From positions 1-64,000 of the forward strand of contig JADJRF010000001.1 in the NCBI GenBank assembly GCA_016712355.1: 64,000 nt of DNA, read 5' to 3'. The stretch is from Vampirovibrionales bacterium (GTDB lineage: Bacteria; Cyanobacteriota; Vampirovibrionia; Vampirovibrionales; Vampirovibrionaceae). Within the stretch, counting starts at the first letter, position 1; each line of letters opens with the position of its first letter. Of this stretch, positions 24,994-32,645 are shown piece after piece. Under the pieces are notes generated by a model. That model was given only the letters and a program-made list of their open reading frames with translations, had not been told where the DNA came from and did no database searches. A program made the position numbers and the translations under genes.

Positions 24994-25514
24994 TTCTGTG
25001 GAAAGCAACGTTGCGTCCGCACCAACTGGAACTCGGCGCGTCGCTTGTGGTGTACGCGCTCTCTGAGACACCAGAGGGAGCCATGAGAGCGGCGAAACGA
25101 CAAGGCGACCGGATACTGCATGAGCGAATGCGCCGGCCAGGTGATCTGGAGGGCATCGTAATCGAGTCGCGCTGCGACTTCGAGCGCCTTGAGCGGTTGT
25201 CGAGCGACAACAACCTGATCTGGGACTCAGCGCCCTACTACCCCTACCTGGCAGGTAGGGGACAGTACGAACTGCAAGGCAGAGACGGTGACTATCTGAG
25301 TTTGTGGCAGGTTGAGCTTTCACCAAACAAACCGCAGATGGCAATGGAGATGCAAGTCAACGTCGTGGCCGGCGACATTCAGACGGCGCTCGTATACGCC
25401 AAGCGGATTGCCGAGGCAGAGTTCGCACACTTCGAGGATGACGACGTGCAGTACACGCCGACCAGCGCAACGCTGTTGGCGAGTTGCGTGCAGGTGGCGA
25501 CAGGAGGGGCATAG
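24990..25514 (+). CDS. Hypothetical accessory protein
   Basis: The 174-residue protein is translationally coupled to the previous gene by ATGA. It contains two similar halves of mixed strand and helix. The coding DNA holds a near-perfect palindrome CCCCTACCTGGCAGGTAGGGG at 25241-25261. No family recognised. Confidence 0.5.
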   Translation: MILWKATLRPHQLELGASLVVYALSETPEGAMRAAKRQGDRILHERMRRPGDLEGIVIESRCDFERLERLSSDNNLIWDSAPYYPYLAGRGQYELQGRDGDYLSLWQVELSPNKPQMAMEMQVNVVAGDIQTALVYAKRIAEAEFAHFEDDDVQYTPTSATLLASCVQVATGGA

Positions 25515-25515
25515 C

Positions 25516-26496
25516 ATGTACATGCTGGAACGGCACTACGACGCGCTAACAAAAGGCTTGCCAGATCGCACCCAACTACAGGCGGTGAACATCACGAACG
25601 CCGCCACGTGGTTCTTCGATGACACCAAGAATATCATCGTGGAACCGTTGATGCTTGAAACTCCGCACAAGGTTTTTGCCTGGAAGTGGGATGGCGACTT
25701 TCCCGCCGTCATTCCACCCTTCCCTGTGACATGGATGGAGTACAAGATTCCGAAGTGGATCAGCGACATAGTTGACGCCAACGGTGTCTTCACGGAAGTC
25801 GGAAACAACATCGACACGATGGGATACCTGATTCGCGCCGAACCGTTGCAGTCCGAGTATGGGTGGTTGATTACCTGGGAATCTTGGCGGATGCTGAACG
25901 CGCGCTTGGAACGGATGGAGCGCAAAACAGGACATTTGGGTCGCTGGTTCGATGGATGGGAAGGATCGCTCCATCCCTGGTGGAAAATGACGGCAAAATG
26001 CACCCGGCAAGGGGAACTTATCACCGACAGCATCTTGTACGAGTTCGATGAAGATGGCGACCATTTTGTAGAAACCGAGGCGACAATCGAGCAAAGACGC
26101 CAGGATACCGACGAAACGGAACACTGGTTGTACGGCTACGAGATTTGGGGCACGTTTCATCCCGTCCTGTTTGCCACCTCCTTGATGCACGCCAAGAATG
26201 TGCATCTTGTCGATAGCCCGCTGCCGCCAGCCGTTGCCAAGCGGCGACGGCGTGAAGGTAAACCCGCCATCACATTCAAGACGCTGACTATCGAGTCTAT
26301 ACGTAAGCAGGCGGCGACGGCGACCGATGGCGGCAATGTCGGCGCCAAGCGCGCAATGCACATTGTGCGCGGCCACTTTAAGGACTATCGCAATTCCGGC
26401 GGTCTCTTTGGAAAACACAAGGGGCTGTATTGGTGGGACATGCGCGTCGCTGGAGATGAGCACGCCGGCAAAGTGATCAAGGACTACAGGATTTAG
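25516..26496 (+). CDS. Phage protein with C-terminal FGKxKGxYWW motif
   Basis: The 326-residue protein ends with HIVRGHFKDYRNSGGLFGKHKGLYWWD followed by a KVIKDYRI terminus, an ending shared by a widespread group of phage and plasmid proteins whose function I do not know. The N-terminal part is rich in Trp and acidic residues. ATG 25516 directly follows the previous stop. A start further upstream in the same frame is not supported. Confidence 0.6.
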   Translation: MYMLERHYDALTKGLPDRTQLQAVNITNAATWFFDDTKNIIVEPLMLETPHKVFAWKWDGDFPAVIPPFPVTWMEYKIPKWISDIVDANGVFTEVGNNIDTMGYLIRAEPLQSEYGWLITWESWRMLNARLERMERKTGHLGRWFDGWEGSLHPWWKMTAKCTRQGELITDSILYEFDEDGDHFVETEATIEQRRQDTDETEHWLYGYEIWGTFHPVLFATSLMHAKNVHLVDSPLPPAVAKRRRREGKPAITFKTLTIESIRKQAATATDGGNVGAKRAMHIVRGHFKDYRNSGGLFGKHKGLYWWDMRVAGDEHAGKVIKDYRI

Positions 26497-26500
26497 CGAC

Positions 26501-26947
26501 ATGGACGATTTACATCTGGAGTTGTTGAGCTTATGGGACAAGCTGGATTCGATACCGGAGCCTGCGCCAAGCCATCGCAATCGGACGATGACGGCGTGGG
26601 CGGATGCAATCAGCCAGGTACGGAAGGGGCTGACAGTTGCGTCGAATCGGGCGTTGGCGATGCAGGTAGAGAACGCCAGGCTGCGGGCGCGAGTGGCGGC
26701 GTGGGAGAGTGCGGTGCAGACGGCGCGGTTGAATAATCCGTACGCGCTAGATGCGTTCACGCCGGTGACGCAAGACGACTGGGCACGACTATCTGATCTA
26801 GTGCTGGCCGAGCTTGGGCACGGTCTCGACCGGTACAGTGCGGCGATGATGGTGACGGCGTGGGACGGGTGTACGGCGTGGGACGGGTGTACGGCGGCGA
26901 TTACAACGATGGCGACTGAGGCGATTGGCGATGAAGATGTCATCTAA
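26501..26947 (+). CDS. Helical hypothetical protein with a six-residue tandem repeat
   Basis: The 148-residue protein is mainly helical and contains a duplicated AWDGCT peptide, encoded by an exact tandem of TGGGACGGGTGTACGGCG at about 26869-26904. The end overlaps the secreted protein gene. No family recognised. Confidence 0.5.
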   Translation: MDDLHLELLSLWDKLDSIPEPAPSHRNRTMTAWADAISQVRKGLTVASNRALAMQVENARLRARVAAWESAVQTARLNNPYALDAFTPVTQDDWARLSDLVLAELGHGLDRYSAAMMVTAWDGCTAWDGCTAAITTMATEAIGDEDVI

Positions 26948-27230
26948 GAAGCGTGCAATTCTGATGATCGTGCTGGCCGCCCTACTGCTGGCGCTGTACT
27001 TGCCGGCGCGTGCGTGTTGCGAGACGACGCCGCCGCTGACGCCAGACCCAAACCCACCAATCTCCTCCACGCGCAGCCCGGAACTATTTCTGCCGCTGGT
27101 TGCCGGCGGCGCCTTGATTGGTATCGAGATCGTCACGCCTACACCCACGAACACGGCGACGCCCACCGCAACCTCGACGCCAATCCCGCCGATCCATCCG
27201 ACTCTGACCATCGTTACGCCGACGCCATAG
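26931..27230 (+). CDS. Small exported Thr/Pro-rich protein
   Basis: The 99-residue protein has a signal peptide (Lys-Lys-Arg, then AILMIVLAALLLALYLPARA). Cys-Cys directly after the cleavage region might be a lipid attachment site. The rest is a Pro/Thr-rich tail (TPTPTNTATPTATSTP) resembling that of the larger secreted protein at 9263. It could coat the lysogen surface; this is inference. A terminator follows. Confidence 0.6.
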   Translation: MKMSSKKRAILMIVLAALLLALYLPARACCETTPPLTPDPNPPISSTRSPELFLPLVAGGALIGIEIVTPTPTNTATPTATSTPIPPIHPTLTIVTPTP

Positions 27231-27250
27231 CGAGAGCCGCCAAACTTCCG

Positions 27251-27287
27251 CAAGGACGCCAGGTGTATGTACCTGGCGTCCTTGTTT
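27251..27287 (+). terminator. Rho-independent terminator
   Basis: 14-bp stem CAAGGACGCCAGGT / ACCTGGCGTCCTTG with loop GTATGT, followed by TTT. It closes the operon that began at promoter P3. Confidence 0.82.
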
Positions 27288-27295
27288 ATGCATAA

Positions 27296-27324
27296 TTGAC
27301 ATATATTATGCTGTATGGTATTAT
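27296..27324 (+). promoter_or_regulatory. Promoter P4 of the shared promoter family
   Basis: TTGACA (27296-27301), 17-bp spacer ending tatgctgtatgg, TATTAT (27319-27324). The transcribed leader contains CGGCAATGTT, also present downstream of promoter P6. Confidence 0.78.
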
Positions 27325-27367
27325 TTTACTGAATCGGCAATGTTTCATAATTCATCAGGGGGACATC

Positions 27368-27478
27368 ATGGAAGAAGAAGGTGGTTACTCAGGCGTTTTC
27401 TATGTGATGCTGATTATTGGCATCGTCGGCGTGTTGGGTTTCTTTGTTGTGGCCGCCGGCGCCGCTGGCGGGATGTAG
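27368..27478 (+). CDS. 36-residue single-TM peptide
   Basis: A short gene with GGGGGA before ATG 27368. It encodes an acidic MEEEGGYSG head followed by one hydrophobic helix (VFYVMLIIGIVGVLGFFVVA). It is the first gene after P4 and sits 10 bases before the next gene. It could be a small membrane regulator or toxin-like peptide. Confidence 0.6.
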   Translation: MEEEGGYSGVFYVMLIIGIVGVLGFFVVAAGAAGGM

Positions 27479-27488
27479 GAGAGGCGGC

Positions 27489-27878
27489 GTGCTGTTGAAA
27501 TGCACCAGAGGCCACATGCACAGTTCGGATCGTCATGATCCGAACTGTGCCGACCGTGTAATCGGCGGCGTGTGTGGGCGTCGCACCGGGAAGAAGCAGT
27601 GTGGCGCAATCTTGCATTTGGTACAAGACGACAACGGCGCGTCGCCATCATTTGTGGTTGGTCGGTTGGATGCTGGTGCGTTGCGCGCTCACATTGCGCT
27701 GGACGCGCCGGTCGTCGGTCGCTCCAGACGGCGATTGGCGTTGTGCCGGCGCGATATGTTGACGCTGGAAGCATCTGGGATGGACGGCGCACAGATCGCC
27801 GCTTACATCTCGACGCGTGACGATCTGTGTGCGCACTGCGTCAGAATTTTTGCCGCCGTCTATGGGGGTGAGGCGTGA
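27489..27878 (+). CDS. Cys/His-rich zinc-binding protein
   Basis: The 129-residue protein starts with GTG 27489 after GGAGAGG. The first 45 residues contain Cys5, several His, then Cys20, Cys28 and Cys38, enough for one or two zinc sites, and the C-terminus has a further LCAHC pair. The start of the gene also holds a 14-bp perfect hairpin (27518-27550). It overlaps the next gene (GTGA). No family recognised. Confidence 0.55.
   Translation: MLLKCTRGHMHSSDRHDPNCADRVIGGVCGRRTGKKQCGAILHLVQDDNGASPSFVVGRLDAGALRAHIALDAPVVGRSRRRLALCRRDMLTLEASGMDGAQIAAYISTRDDLCAHCVRIFAAVYGGEA
27518..27550 (+). other. Perfect hairpin inside the start of a coding region
   Basis: 14-bp stem GCACAGTTCGGATC / GATCCGAACTGTGC with loop GTCAT, about 30 bases after the GTG start. 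In coding DNA this is unexpected and could be an operator, an mRNA switch or a transfer or resolution site. Confidence 0.6.
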
Positions 27879-28516
27879 GACAGACCTACTACATCACGGC
27901 GCCACCCAACGCCAAACCCTGGGGACTGAAAGACGCGTTGGCCGAGTACAAGCTCGACATCAAGTACGCCGCCGAACTCTACTACACCAACGGCGCGACG
28001 CGGCGGGTACGCGACTTCGAGCGGTTCAAAGCGCCAGCGGAAAACTTGCTGCTACTGGCATCCTGGTCGGTCGTCATCGCTGGCGGCTTCCTGCTGCCGC
28101 CCGTGACATTTGTGGGCGCGGTCGCCACTGGCTCCGGGTTGGGCATGGCGGCGGGCGCGGCCGGTGTGGCCGCCGGCGTCGCAGTGGCGCCCAAAGGCCA
28201 GCCAGCGTTGATGTTGATCGAAGTGACCTTTCGCAACGTCACCGAGGATCGTATCAAGTGGGCCGAGTACGCGCTGGTGACGTGGTGCCTGCTCAACCGG
28301 TACGAACTGCGCGGCGATCTGGTCGAGGGACGTAATCTGACCTGGGCACAGAACCGGCTAAACCGGCAAGTGGCCGAAGGGCAAAAGCCGTCGATGCCGA
28401 CGCCCTGGGGAAGCACAGCGGGCAAGCGCAAGGCCAGCGCCAAGCGCGCTGCGAAGGCAAACGCGCCAACAGCCGGCGCTGCAAAGCAGTTCGGCAAATG
28501 GCTTTGGGGCAAGTAA
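27875..28516 (+). CDS. Member 3 of the three-gene paralogue family, with Gly/Ala membrane segment
   Basis: The 213-residue protein carries the family signature RIKWAEYALVTW, LVEGRNLTWAQNRLN and MPTPW near its C-terminus, like the genes at 20552 and 23079. Unlike them it has an inserted hydrophobic Gly/Ala-rich region (about residues 63-108) that could form two membrane helices. The C-terminus is highly basic. Function unknown. Confidence 0.55.
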   Translation: MRQTYYITAPPNAKPWGLKDALAEYKLDIKYAAELYYTNGATRRVRDFERFKAPAENLLLLASWSVVIAGGFLLPPVTFVGAVATGSGLGMAAGAAGVAAGVAVAPKGQPALMLIEVTFRNVTEDRIKWAEYALVTWCLLNRYELRGDLVEGRNLTWAQNRLNRQVAEGQKPSMPTPWGSTAGKRKASAKRAAKANAPTAGAAKQFGKWLWGK

Positions 28517-28560
28517 AACGGCGAATGATCGGCGGATATACAGGGCGGAAAGGTGTTGAA

Positions 28561-28872
28561 ATGTCTGCTACCCAAATCAATCTACTGCCAGACGTACCAC
28601 CGATGGGGACGCGTCTGATTGCTATCAATAATGCTAGTGTCGATCAGCGTGTGCGCTCGGAACTACTTGCACACGCACCGGAATGGGCGCGCTGGTGGAC
28701 GCAAGACGCAAGCGGAGCCGGCCTCTACTGGGATCATCAGCCTGTGGCCGACTTGCTGTTCGGGTGTTGGGTGGCGGCGCCAGATCGCCAACGGAACCAT
28801 CGGACGTTGCGGCGGGATATGCCGTTGGCTGGTGCGTGGCAGGACATATTGATCGAGGTGACGCGTGACTGA
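28561..28872 (+). CDS. Hypothetical protein, first of a duplicated gene pair
   Basis: The 103-residue protein has the same arrangement as the gene at 29124: an ALL-like helical N-terminus, a Trp-rich centre and a shared C-terminal EVTRD, then a GTGACTGAC junction to a Cys-rich mini-gene. The upstream leader repeats GAATGATCGGCGGAT, also present at 21769. No family recognised. Confidence 0.5.
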   Translation: MSATQINLLPDVPPMGTRLIAINNASVDQRVRSELLAHAPEWARWWTQDASGAGLYWDHQPVADLLFGCWVAAPDRQRNHRTLRRDMPLAGAWQDILIEVTRD

Positions 28873-29026
28873 CACCACATGCAGAATGTGCAGTGGAACT
28901 GGCAGCGTGGACACCTTTGGCTTTTACGGTGTGCCCTGCCCAGACTGCAACGGTACGGGCAAGCTGCCCGTCGCCTACGAATGGACGCACGAAGAACGCC
29001 CGTGCCGCTGTACGCCGTCCCACTGA
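28865..29026 (+). CDS. 53-residue DnaJ-type zinc-finger mini-protein
   Basis: The GTG start overlaps the upstream stop. The product has two CxxCxGxG-type motifs (CRMCSGTG and CPDCNGTG), the pattern of the DnaJ zinc finger, followed by WTHEERPCRCTPSH. The last part is repeated in the gene at 29467. It likely binds zinc and perhaps an unfolded protein or nucleic acid; function unknown. Confidence 0.6.
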   Translation: MTDTTCRMCSGTGSVDTFGFYGVPCPDCNGTGKLPVAYEWTHEERPCRCTPSH

Positions 29027-29123
29027 CCATTCTGCCACCGTTGCAGTGGCACGGGCATCTACAGGAGCGCACGACTACAGAGGGTGGCGCCGTCATCCTC
29101 TGATTCCTCAGAGGAGAAAGAAC

Positions 29124-29474
29124 ATGCCGACAGTAGCGTTTATCGCTCTTGAGGAATTCGACCGAGGCAACGCCGACGCTGCGCAAGCTCTCCTAGAGAG
29201 TCTACGCTCGCCGGCACGTTTCCAGATCGTCGGGCACTGGCAAGAAATCCGCCGCAACTGCCAGCGGCGCGTCACGCCGGAAATAGAACGCCGGCGCGTC
29301 AATGGGCTGAATGTCGAAGCATCCGGCGCGGCGCTAGATCGCTGCCTGCTGCAATCGCCTGACGGCTTGGGGCTACGTTGGTGGTTGTCCGGCGGATCGA
29401 TCTTGGCCTACGGAATTTGCACGCTGGCGAATTGTCCGTTGGCGGCAACACAAGCAGAGGTGACGCGTGACTGA
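29124..29474 (+). CDS. Hypothetical protein, second of a duplicated gene pair
   Basis: The 116-residue protein follows AGGAGA and ends in EVTRD, with the same GTGACTGAC junction to a Cys-rich downstream gene as the pair at 28561/28865. The body is helical with a Cys-containing C-terminal part (YGICTLANCPLA). No family recognised. Confidence 0.5.
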   Translation: MPTVAFIALEEFDRGNADAAQALLESLRSPARFQIVGHWQEIRRNCQRRVTPEIERRRVNGLNVEASGAALDRCLLQSPDGLGLRWWLSGGSILAYGICTLANCPLAATQAEVTRD

Positions 29475-29682
29475 CGGCATGGGATTCAAGACGCTCGTCT
29501 GGACACACGAGGAACGCCCGTGCCGCTGCACGCCAGAGCATCGGCCACACTGCCATCGTTGCGGTGGTAGCGGCATAGTGAAGTTGGCACGACTACGGAG
29601 GATCGACGATGCTACCACGGTACACCAAGCCACGCACGGCGCACCTGACGCCGCAACCGATCACCAAACAACAAGTGCTTGA
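29467..29682 (+). CDS. Cys-rich zinc-finger protein, paralogue of the 28865 gene
   Basis: The 71-residue frame contains WTHEERPCRCTPEHRPHCHRCGGSG, matching the end of the 28865 product and adding a CxxCGGSG half. The last 25 codons overlap the next gene and look non-coding, so the native C-terminus is uncertain. A related CDCTPESRPFCWRCQRTG motif occurs in the gene at 32646. Confidence 0.55.
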   Translation: MTDGMGFKTLVWTHEERPCRCTPEHRPHCHRCGGSGIVKLARLRRIDDATTVHQATHGAPDAATDHQTTSA

Positions 29683-29848
29683 CGCCGCTGCGCACTGGCG
29701 CAGGATAGCCGACGATCACGCCGCCTTCGCTGACCGAGAAACCGCGCTCGGCCTGCCACGCGGTGACGTGTCCAGTTATCGGGCGCGCGCCAGGTTGTGG
29801 TATCAAGTGGCGGATGACTTGGAAGCGCAAGCGGAGGGGATGAAATGA
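29609..29848 (+). CDS. Small helical protein
   Basis: The 79-residue protein starts at ATG 29609 behind GGAGGATC and is predominantly helical (VLDAAAHWRRIADDHAAFAD, LWYQVADDLEAQAE). It overlaps the preceding gene by 74 bp and couples to the next by ATGA. No family recognised. Confidence 0.5.
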   Translation: MLPRYTKPRTAHLTPQPITKQQVLDAAAHWRRIADDHAAFADRETALGLPRGDVSSYRARARLWYQVADDLEAQAEGMK

Positions 29849-30066
29849 ATGAATTAGATGCACAAGCTCTACAAGAATTGCTTGACGCTCTGCCACGCAT
29901 GAGCAGCGTGACGATCCGGGTCGCGTTCCAAGATACAAAAGAGTACTGGATCAGCTACGACGATGGCCGCGTCCGATTTATCCCAGGAACGCCATCCTAC
30001 GGAACTATTAGCGATGGGTGCGAGCGGGCATTGCGGAATCTGCGCGATAGGGAAGTGACGCCGTGA
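29845..30066 (+). CDS. Small accessory protein
   Basis: The 73-residue protein starts inside the preceding stop (ATGA) and ends at a GTGA junction with the next gene. It has a helical N-terminus and a beta-like VTIRVAFQDTKEYWISY centre. No family recognised. Confidence 0.5.
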   Translation: MNELDAQALQELLDALPRMSSVTIRVAFQDTKEYWISYDDGRVRFIPGTPSYGTISDGCERALRNLRDREVTP

Positions 30067-30221
30067 CCATCTACGAGTTTCGGCGCCTCCTCGACTGGTG
30101 CGACTGCACCAGGAATCGGGCGAACTGGGTTCAACGTCTAATCCTTGCGAGCGCCGCATACGATGCGCGCACTCGCGCCGGAATACTGGCATTGGTCGCG
30201 TGGATCGAGAGAGAGCCATGA
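30063..30221 (+). CDS. 52-residue mini-gene in the coupled array
   Basis: GTG 30063 overlaps the preceding stop (GTGA) and the stop overlaps the next start (ATGA). The product is helical with a DWCDCT motif near residue 13 and a C-terminal LALVAWIERE. Perfect placement between two coupled neighbours supports that it is translated. Confidence 0.5.
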   Translation: MTIYEFRRLLDWCDCTRNRANWVQRLILASAAYDARTRAGILALVAWIEREP

Positions 30222-30586
30222 AGCACTCCGCTCAACTTGACGACTACATCGCCGCCAACGAATCGGCCATCCGCACCAACCCACCGCGCAACAACCCGGC
30301 TTACGCGGATGATCCTATCGCCGTCTGGCGGTACTACATGCGTGTGTTCGGTTACGGTCTGGCCGGCTTCGATGAGAAGGAAGCGACAGACGCGATCAAG
30401 TTGCTCTACAGCCGGTGGTTTGTATTCTTGGAGTTCAACAGCAAGATGCCGAAGATCGACAACCACCTGTTTTTGGGCTGGATTCGAGATGCCATGCGAG
30501 AGGCGCAAGCCGGCGATGCGCGGCGCAAAGCTCAGCGATCCAAAGTTATCAAGGTCGAACAAGGCGCGCTGGCGTATGGAGACTGA
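30218..30586 (+). CDS. Hypothetical phage protein
   Basis: The 122-residue protein starts at ATG 30218 in the ATGA overlap. It is helical, with YYMRVFGYGLAGFDEKEATD and a basic C-terminus. It overlaps the next gene by 11 bp. No family recognised. Confidence 0.5.
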   Translation: MKHSAQLDDYIAANESAIRTNPPRNNPAYADDPIAVWRYYMRVFGYGLAGFDEKEATDAIKLLYSRWFVFLEFNSKMPKIDNHLFLGWIRDAMREAQAGDARRKAQRSKVIKVEQGALAYGD

Positions 30587-30779
30587 CGGCTTTCTGCGCC
30601 AGATCGGGCGCGTGCGGATGCCGGCCTCGACCGTGTGCGCACGGTGTGGGTCGGCGGTTGTCGAAATGGCGATCCGGGAAGATGGCGCGGTCAAGGCGTA
30701 CTGCCTGGCTTGCGTGGAGCAGATGAAAGAGGAAAGAGCGCAGAACAATGACCAAGAAATCCTATCTCACCGTAACTGA
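30576..30779 (+). CDS. 67-residue zinc-ribbon protein
   Basis: The product contains CARCGS (residues 21-26) and CLAC (about 45-48), a four-cysteine zinc ribbon, then a charged tail. It overlaps the C5 methyltransferase gene start by 32 bp and is probably co-translated with it; it could be a translational activator of that gene, as a small zinc protein (Com) is for Mom in phage Mu, but this is only analogy. Confidence 0.5.
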   Translation: METDGFLRQIGRVRMPASTVCARCGSAVVEMAIREDGAVKAYCLACVEQMKEERAQNNDQEILSHRN

Positions 30780-32169
30780 CCAGTTTTGCGGCGCGGGCGG
30801 CTCCAGTATCGGCGCGACCGCGGCTGGCGTAGAGCTTCGGCTGGCGCTCAACCACTGGCAACTTGCCATCGAGACGCACAACAGCAACTTTCCCAACGCC
30901 ATGCACGACTGCACCGACATTTCGGCGTGCGATCCGCGTCGCTATCCATCGACGGACATCCTGATTACATCTCCAGAATGCACAAATCACAGCCTGGCGA
31001 AAGGCAAACGCCGATTCAGCCAGCCCGATCTGTTCGGTGCGAACGTGCCCGACCCGGCAGAGGAGCGCAGCCGGGCGACCATGTGGGACGTGCCCAGATT
31101 TGCGGAGTATCACCGCTACAACGCCATCATTGTAGAGAACGTGGTCGATGCGCGGCACTGGGTCACGTGGGACGCATGGCTGCACGCCATGCAGTTGTTG
31201 GGCTATGAGCATCAGATCGTCTTCTTCAACAGCATGTTTGCGTGGCCGACGCCGCAGTCGAGAGACCGCATGTACGTCATCTTCTCGCGCAAGGGCAATG
31301 CACGCCCTGATCTCGACTTCCACCCGGCTGCGCACTGCGAGACATGCGGCAAGACCGTCGAGAGCGTCCAGTCCTGGAAGCGTCACGGTCAGCGGTGGGG
31401 CCGATACGGTGCGCAGTACGTCTATCGTTGTCCAATTTGCGCCGCCGAGGTCAAGCCGTTCTACAACCCCGCTGCATCTGCAATCGACTGGACGCTGCCA
31501 GCCACGCGCATTGGCGACCGCGACAAACCGCTCAAGGCCAAGACTCTGGAACGCATCCAGAGGGGACTGGACAAGTACGGGCGGCAAGACCTGATCGTTG
31601 CCAACTACACGCCTGGCTGGTCACGGCCAGCGAGCGATGCGCCATTCGGTACGATCACCACATACGACCATCACGCGTTGGTCGTGCAGTTGTCGTATGG
31701 CGGATCGAACAATAGGGCGCGAAGCGCGTCCGAACCGATGCCGACGCAGACGACCAGGCAAGACACGGCATTGATCATGCCCTACTACAGCACTGGCGTC
31801 GCCAAACCGGCAAGCGAACCAGTTCCGACCGTAACCACAACCGACCGCCACGCATTGATTGTGCCGCCCTTCCTGCTCGGCTATTACACGCGTGTTGCCG
31901 GCGTCCAAGCCGCTGTCAGCGGAATTGATGAGCCTATGCCCACGCAGAGCACGCAGCCGCGTCACTATCTGGTGCAACCAGGCGATGTGTCATCTGTCGA
32001 GGATTGTGGATTCAGGATGTTGCGCCCGCACGAAATCAAGGCGGCGATGGCGTTCCCGACGGACTACATCGTGCGCGGGAACAATCGTGATCAGGTGCGC
32101 CAGTACGGAAATGCAGTGACGCCGCCGATCATGCAGATGCTGATCGAACGTGTGGTGGCGGCGCTATGA
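30748..32169 (+). CDS. C5-cytosine DNA methyltransferase
   Basis: The 473-residue enzyme transfers methyl from SAM to carbon 5 of cytosine in DNA. Motif I is DQFCGAGGSS (11-20), motif IV is TSPECTNHS with the catalytic Cys (in place of the classic PCQ), motif VI VENVVD, motif VIII TPQSRDRMY and motif X YGNAVTPP near the end. Between VIII and X lie a CETCG/CPICA zinc-like insert and four imperfect repeats of the (A)SEPxPTxTT type forming the target-recognition part. Phage carriage suggests protection from host restriction. It couples to the next gene by ATGA. Confidence 0.88.
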   Translation: MTKKSYLTVTDQFCGAGGSSIGATAAGVELRLALNHWQLAIETHNSNFPNAMHDCTDISACDPRRYPSTDILITSPECTNHSLAKGKRRFSQPDLFGANVPDPAEERSRATMWDVPRFAEYHRYNAIIVENVVDARHWVTWDAWLHAMQLLGYEHQIVFFNSMFAWPTPQSRDRMYVIFSRKGNARPDLDFHPAAHCETCGKTVESVQSWKRHGQRWGRYGAQYVYRCPICAAEVKPFYNPAASAIDWTLPATRIGDRDKPLKAKTLERIQRGLDKYGRQDLIVANYTPGWSRPASDAPFGTITTYDHHALVVQLSYGGSNNRARSASEPMPTQTTRQDTALIMPYYSTGVAKPASEPVPTVTTTDRHALIVPPFLLGYYTRVAGVQAAVSGIDEPMPTQSTQPRHYLVQPGDVSSVEDCGFRMLRPHEIKAAMAFPTDYIVRGNNRDQVRQYGNAVTPPIMQMLIERVVAAL

Positions 32170-32453
32170 CCGAACTTCGTTACACCGAACAGGATGTCCT
32201 CGACTTGAACGCGGAAGCGTGGTTCAAGATCATGGTTGAAGAACTCAAAACACTGTCGGCGCAATTCTGGAATCAGCGACTATCCAATACTGATCGATCC
32301 AGACTCCAGAGAGCAGCCGAGCTGCGAAAAGCCGGCGCCGTGCTGGTTGACGCCGATATGCGCTACGTGGGCGAATATGATGCTCCATTGGTCGAAGACC
32401 CATTCGATCCTGGCCGTTTCGTAACGATTCGACATGTAGAAAGGAACATGTGA
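32166..32453 (+). CDS. Small accessory protein coupled to the methyltransferase
   Basis: The 95-residue protein starts in the methyltransferase stop (ATGA). It is helical at the N-terminus with an acidic C-terminal strand region. No family recognised. Confidence 0.5.
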   Translation: MTELRYTEQDVLDLNAEAWFKIMVEELKTLSAQFWNQRLSNTDRSRLQRAAELRKAGAVLVDADMRYVGEYDAPLVEDPFDPGRFVTIRHVERNM

Positions 32454-32456
32454 CAC

Positions 32457-32633
32457 GTGGGTGACTATCAACGCATTTTGGCAATCGACATTCTGTTAGC
32501 GGAAACAGAGGTGCCGGAAGAAGAAATCCGCAAGTACAAAGACTACGAGTTGGAAGCCTGGCTAGGCGAGCTTGGTTTCGAGTGGAACGGCGCCGAGTGG
32601 GTCGATGTCGATTGGCCGCCTGACGAGGACTAG
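32457..32633 (+). CDS. 58-residue acidic protein
   Basis: GTG 32457 lies 4 bases after the preceding stop with AAGGAA upstream. The product is very acidic and ends WNGAEWVDVDWPPDED, a DNA-mimic-like composition. That an acidic phage mini-protein acts as an inhibitor of DNA-binding defence enzymes is speculation. Confidence 0.5.
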   Translation: MGDYQRILAIDILLAETEVPEEEIRKYKDYELEAWLGELGFEWNGAEWVDVDWPPDED

Positions 32634-32645
32634 GGGAGAAACAGC

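Noticed and set aside
25241..25261. Palindrome CCCCTACCTGGCAGGTAGGGG as a terminator
   Set aside because: It lies inside a coding region without a U-tract; noted only as a curiosity.
25576..26943. 455-codon minus-strand frame
   Set aside because: Antisense to two coupled plus-strand genes, one with a known phage C-terminal motif.
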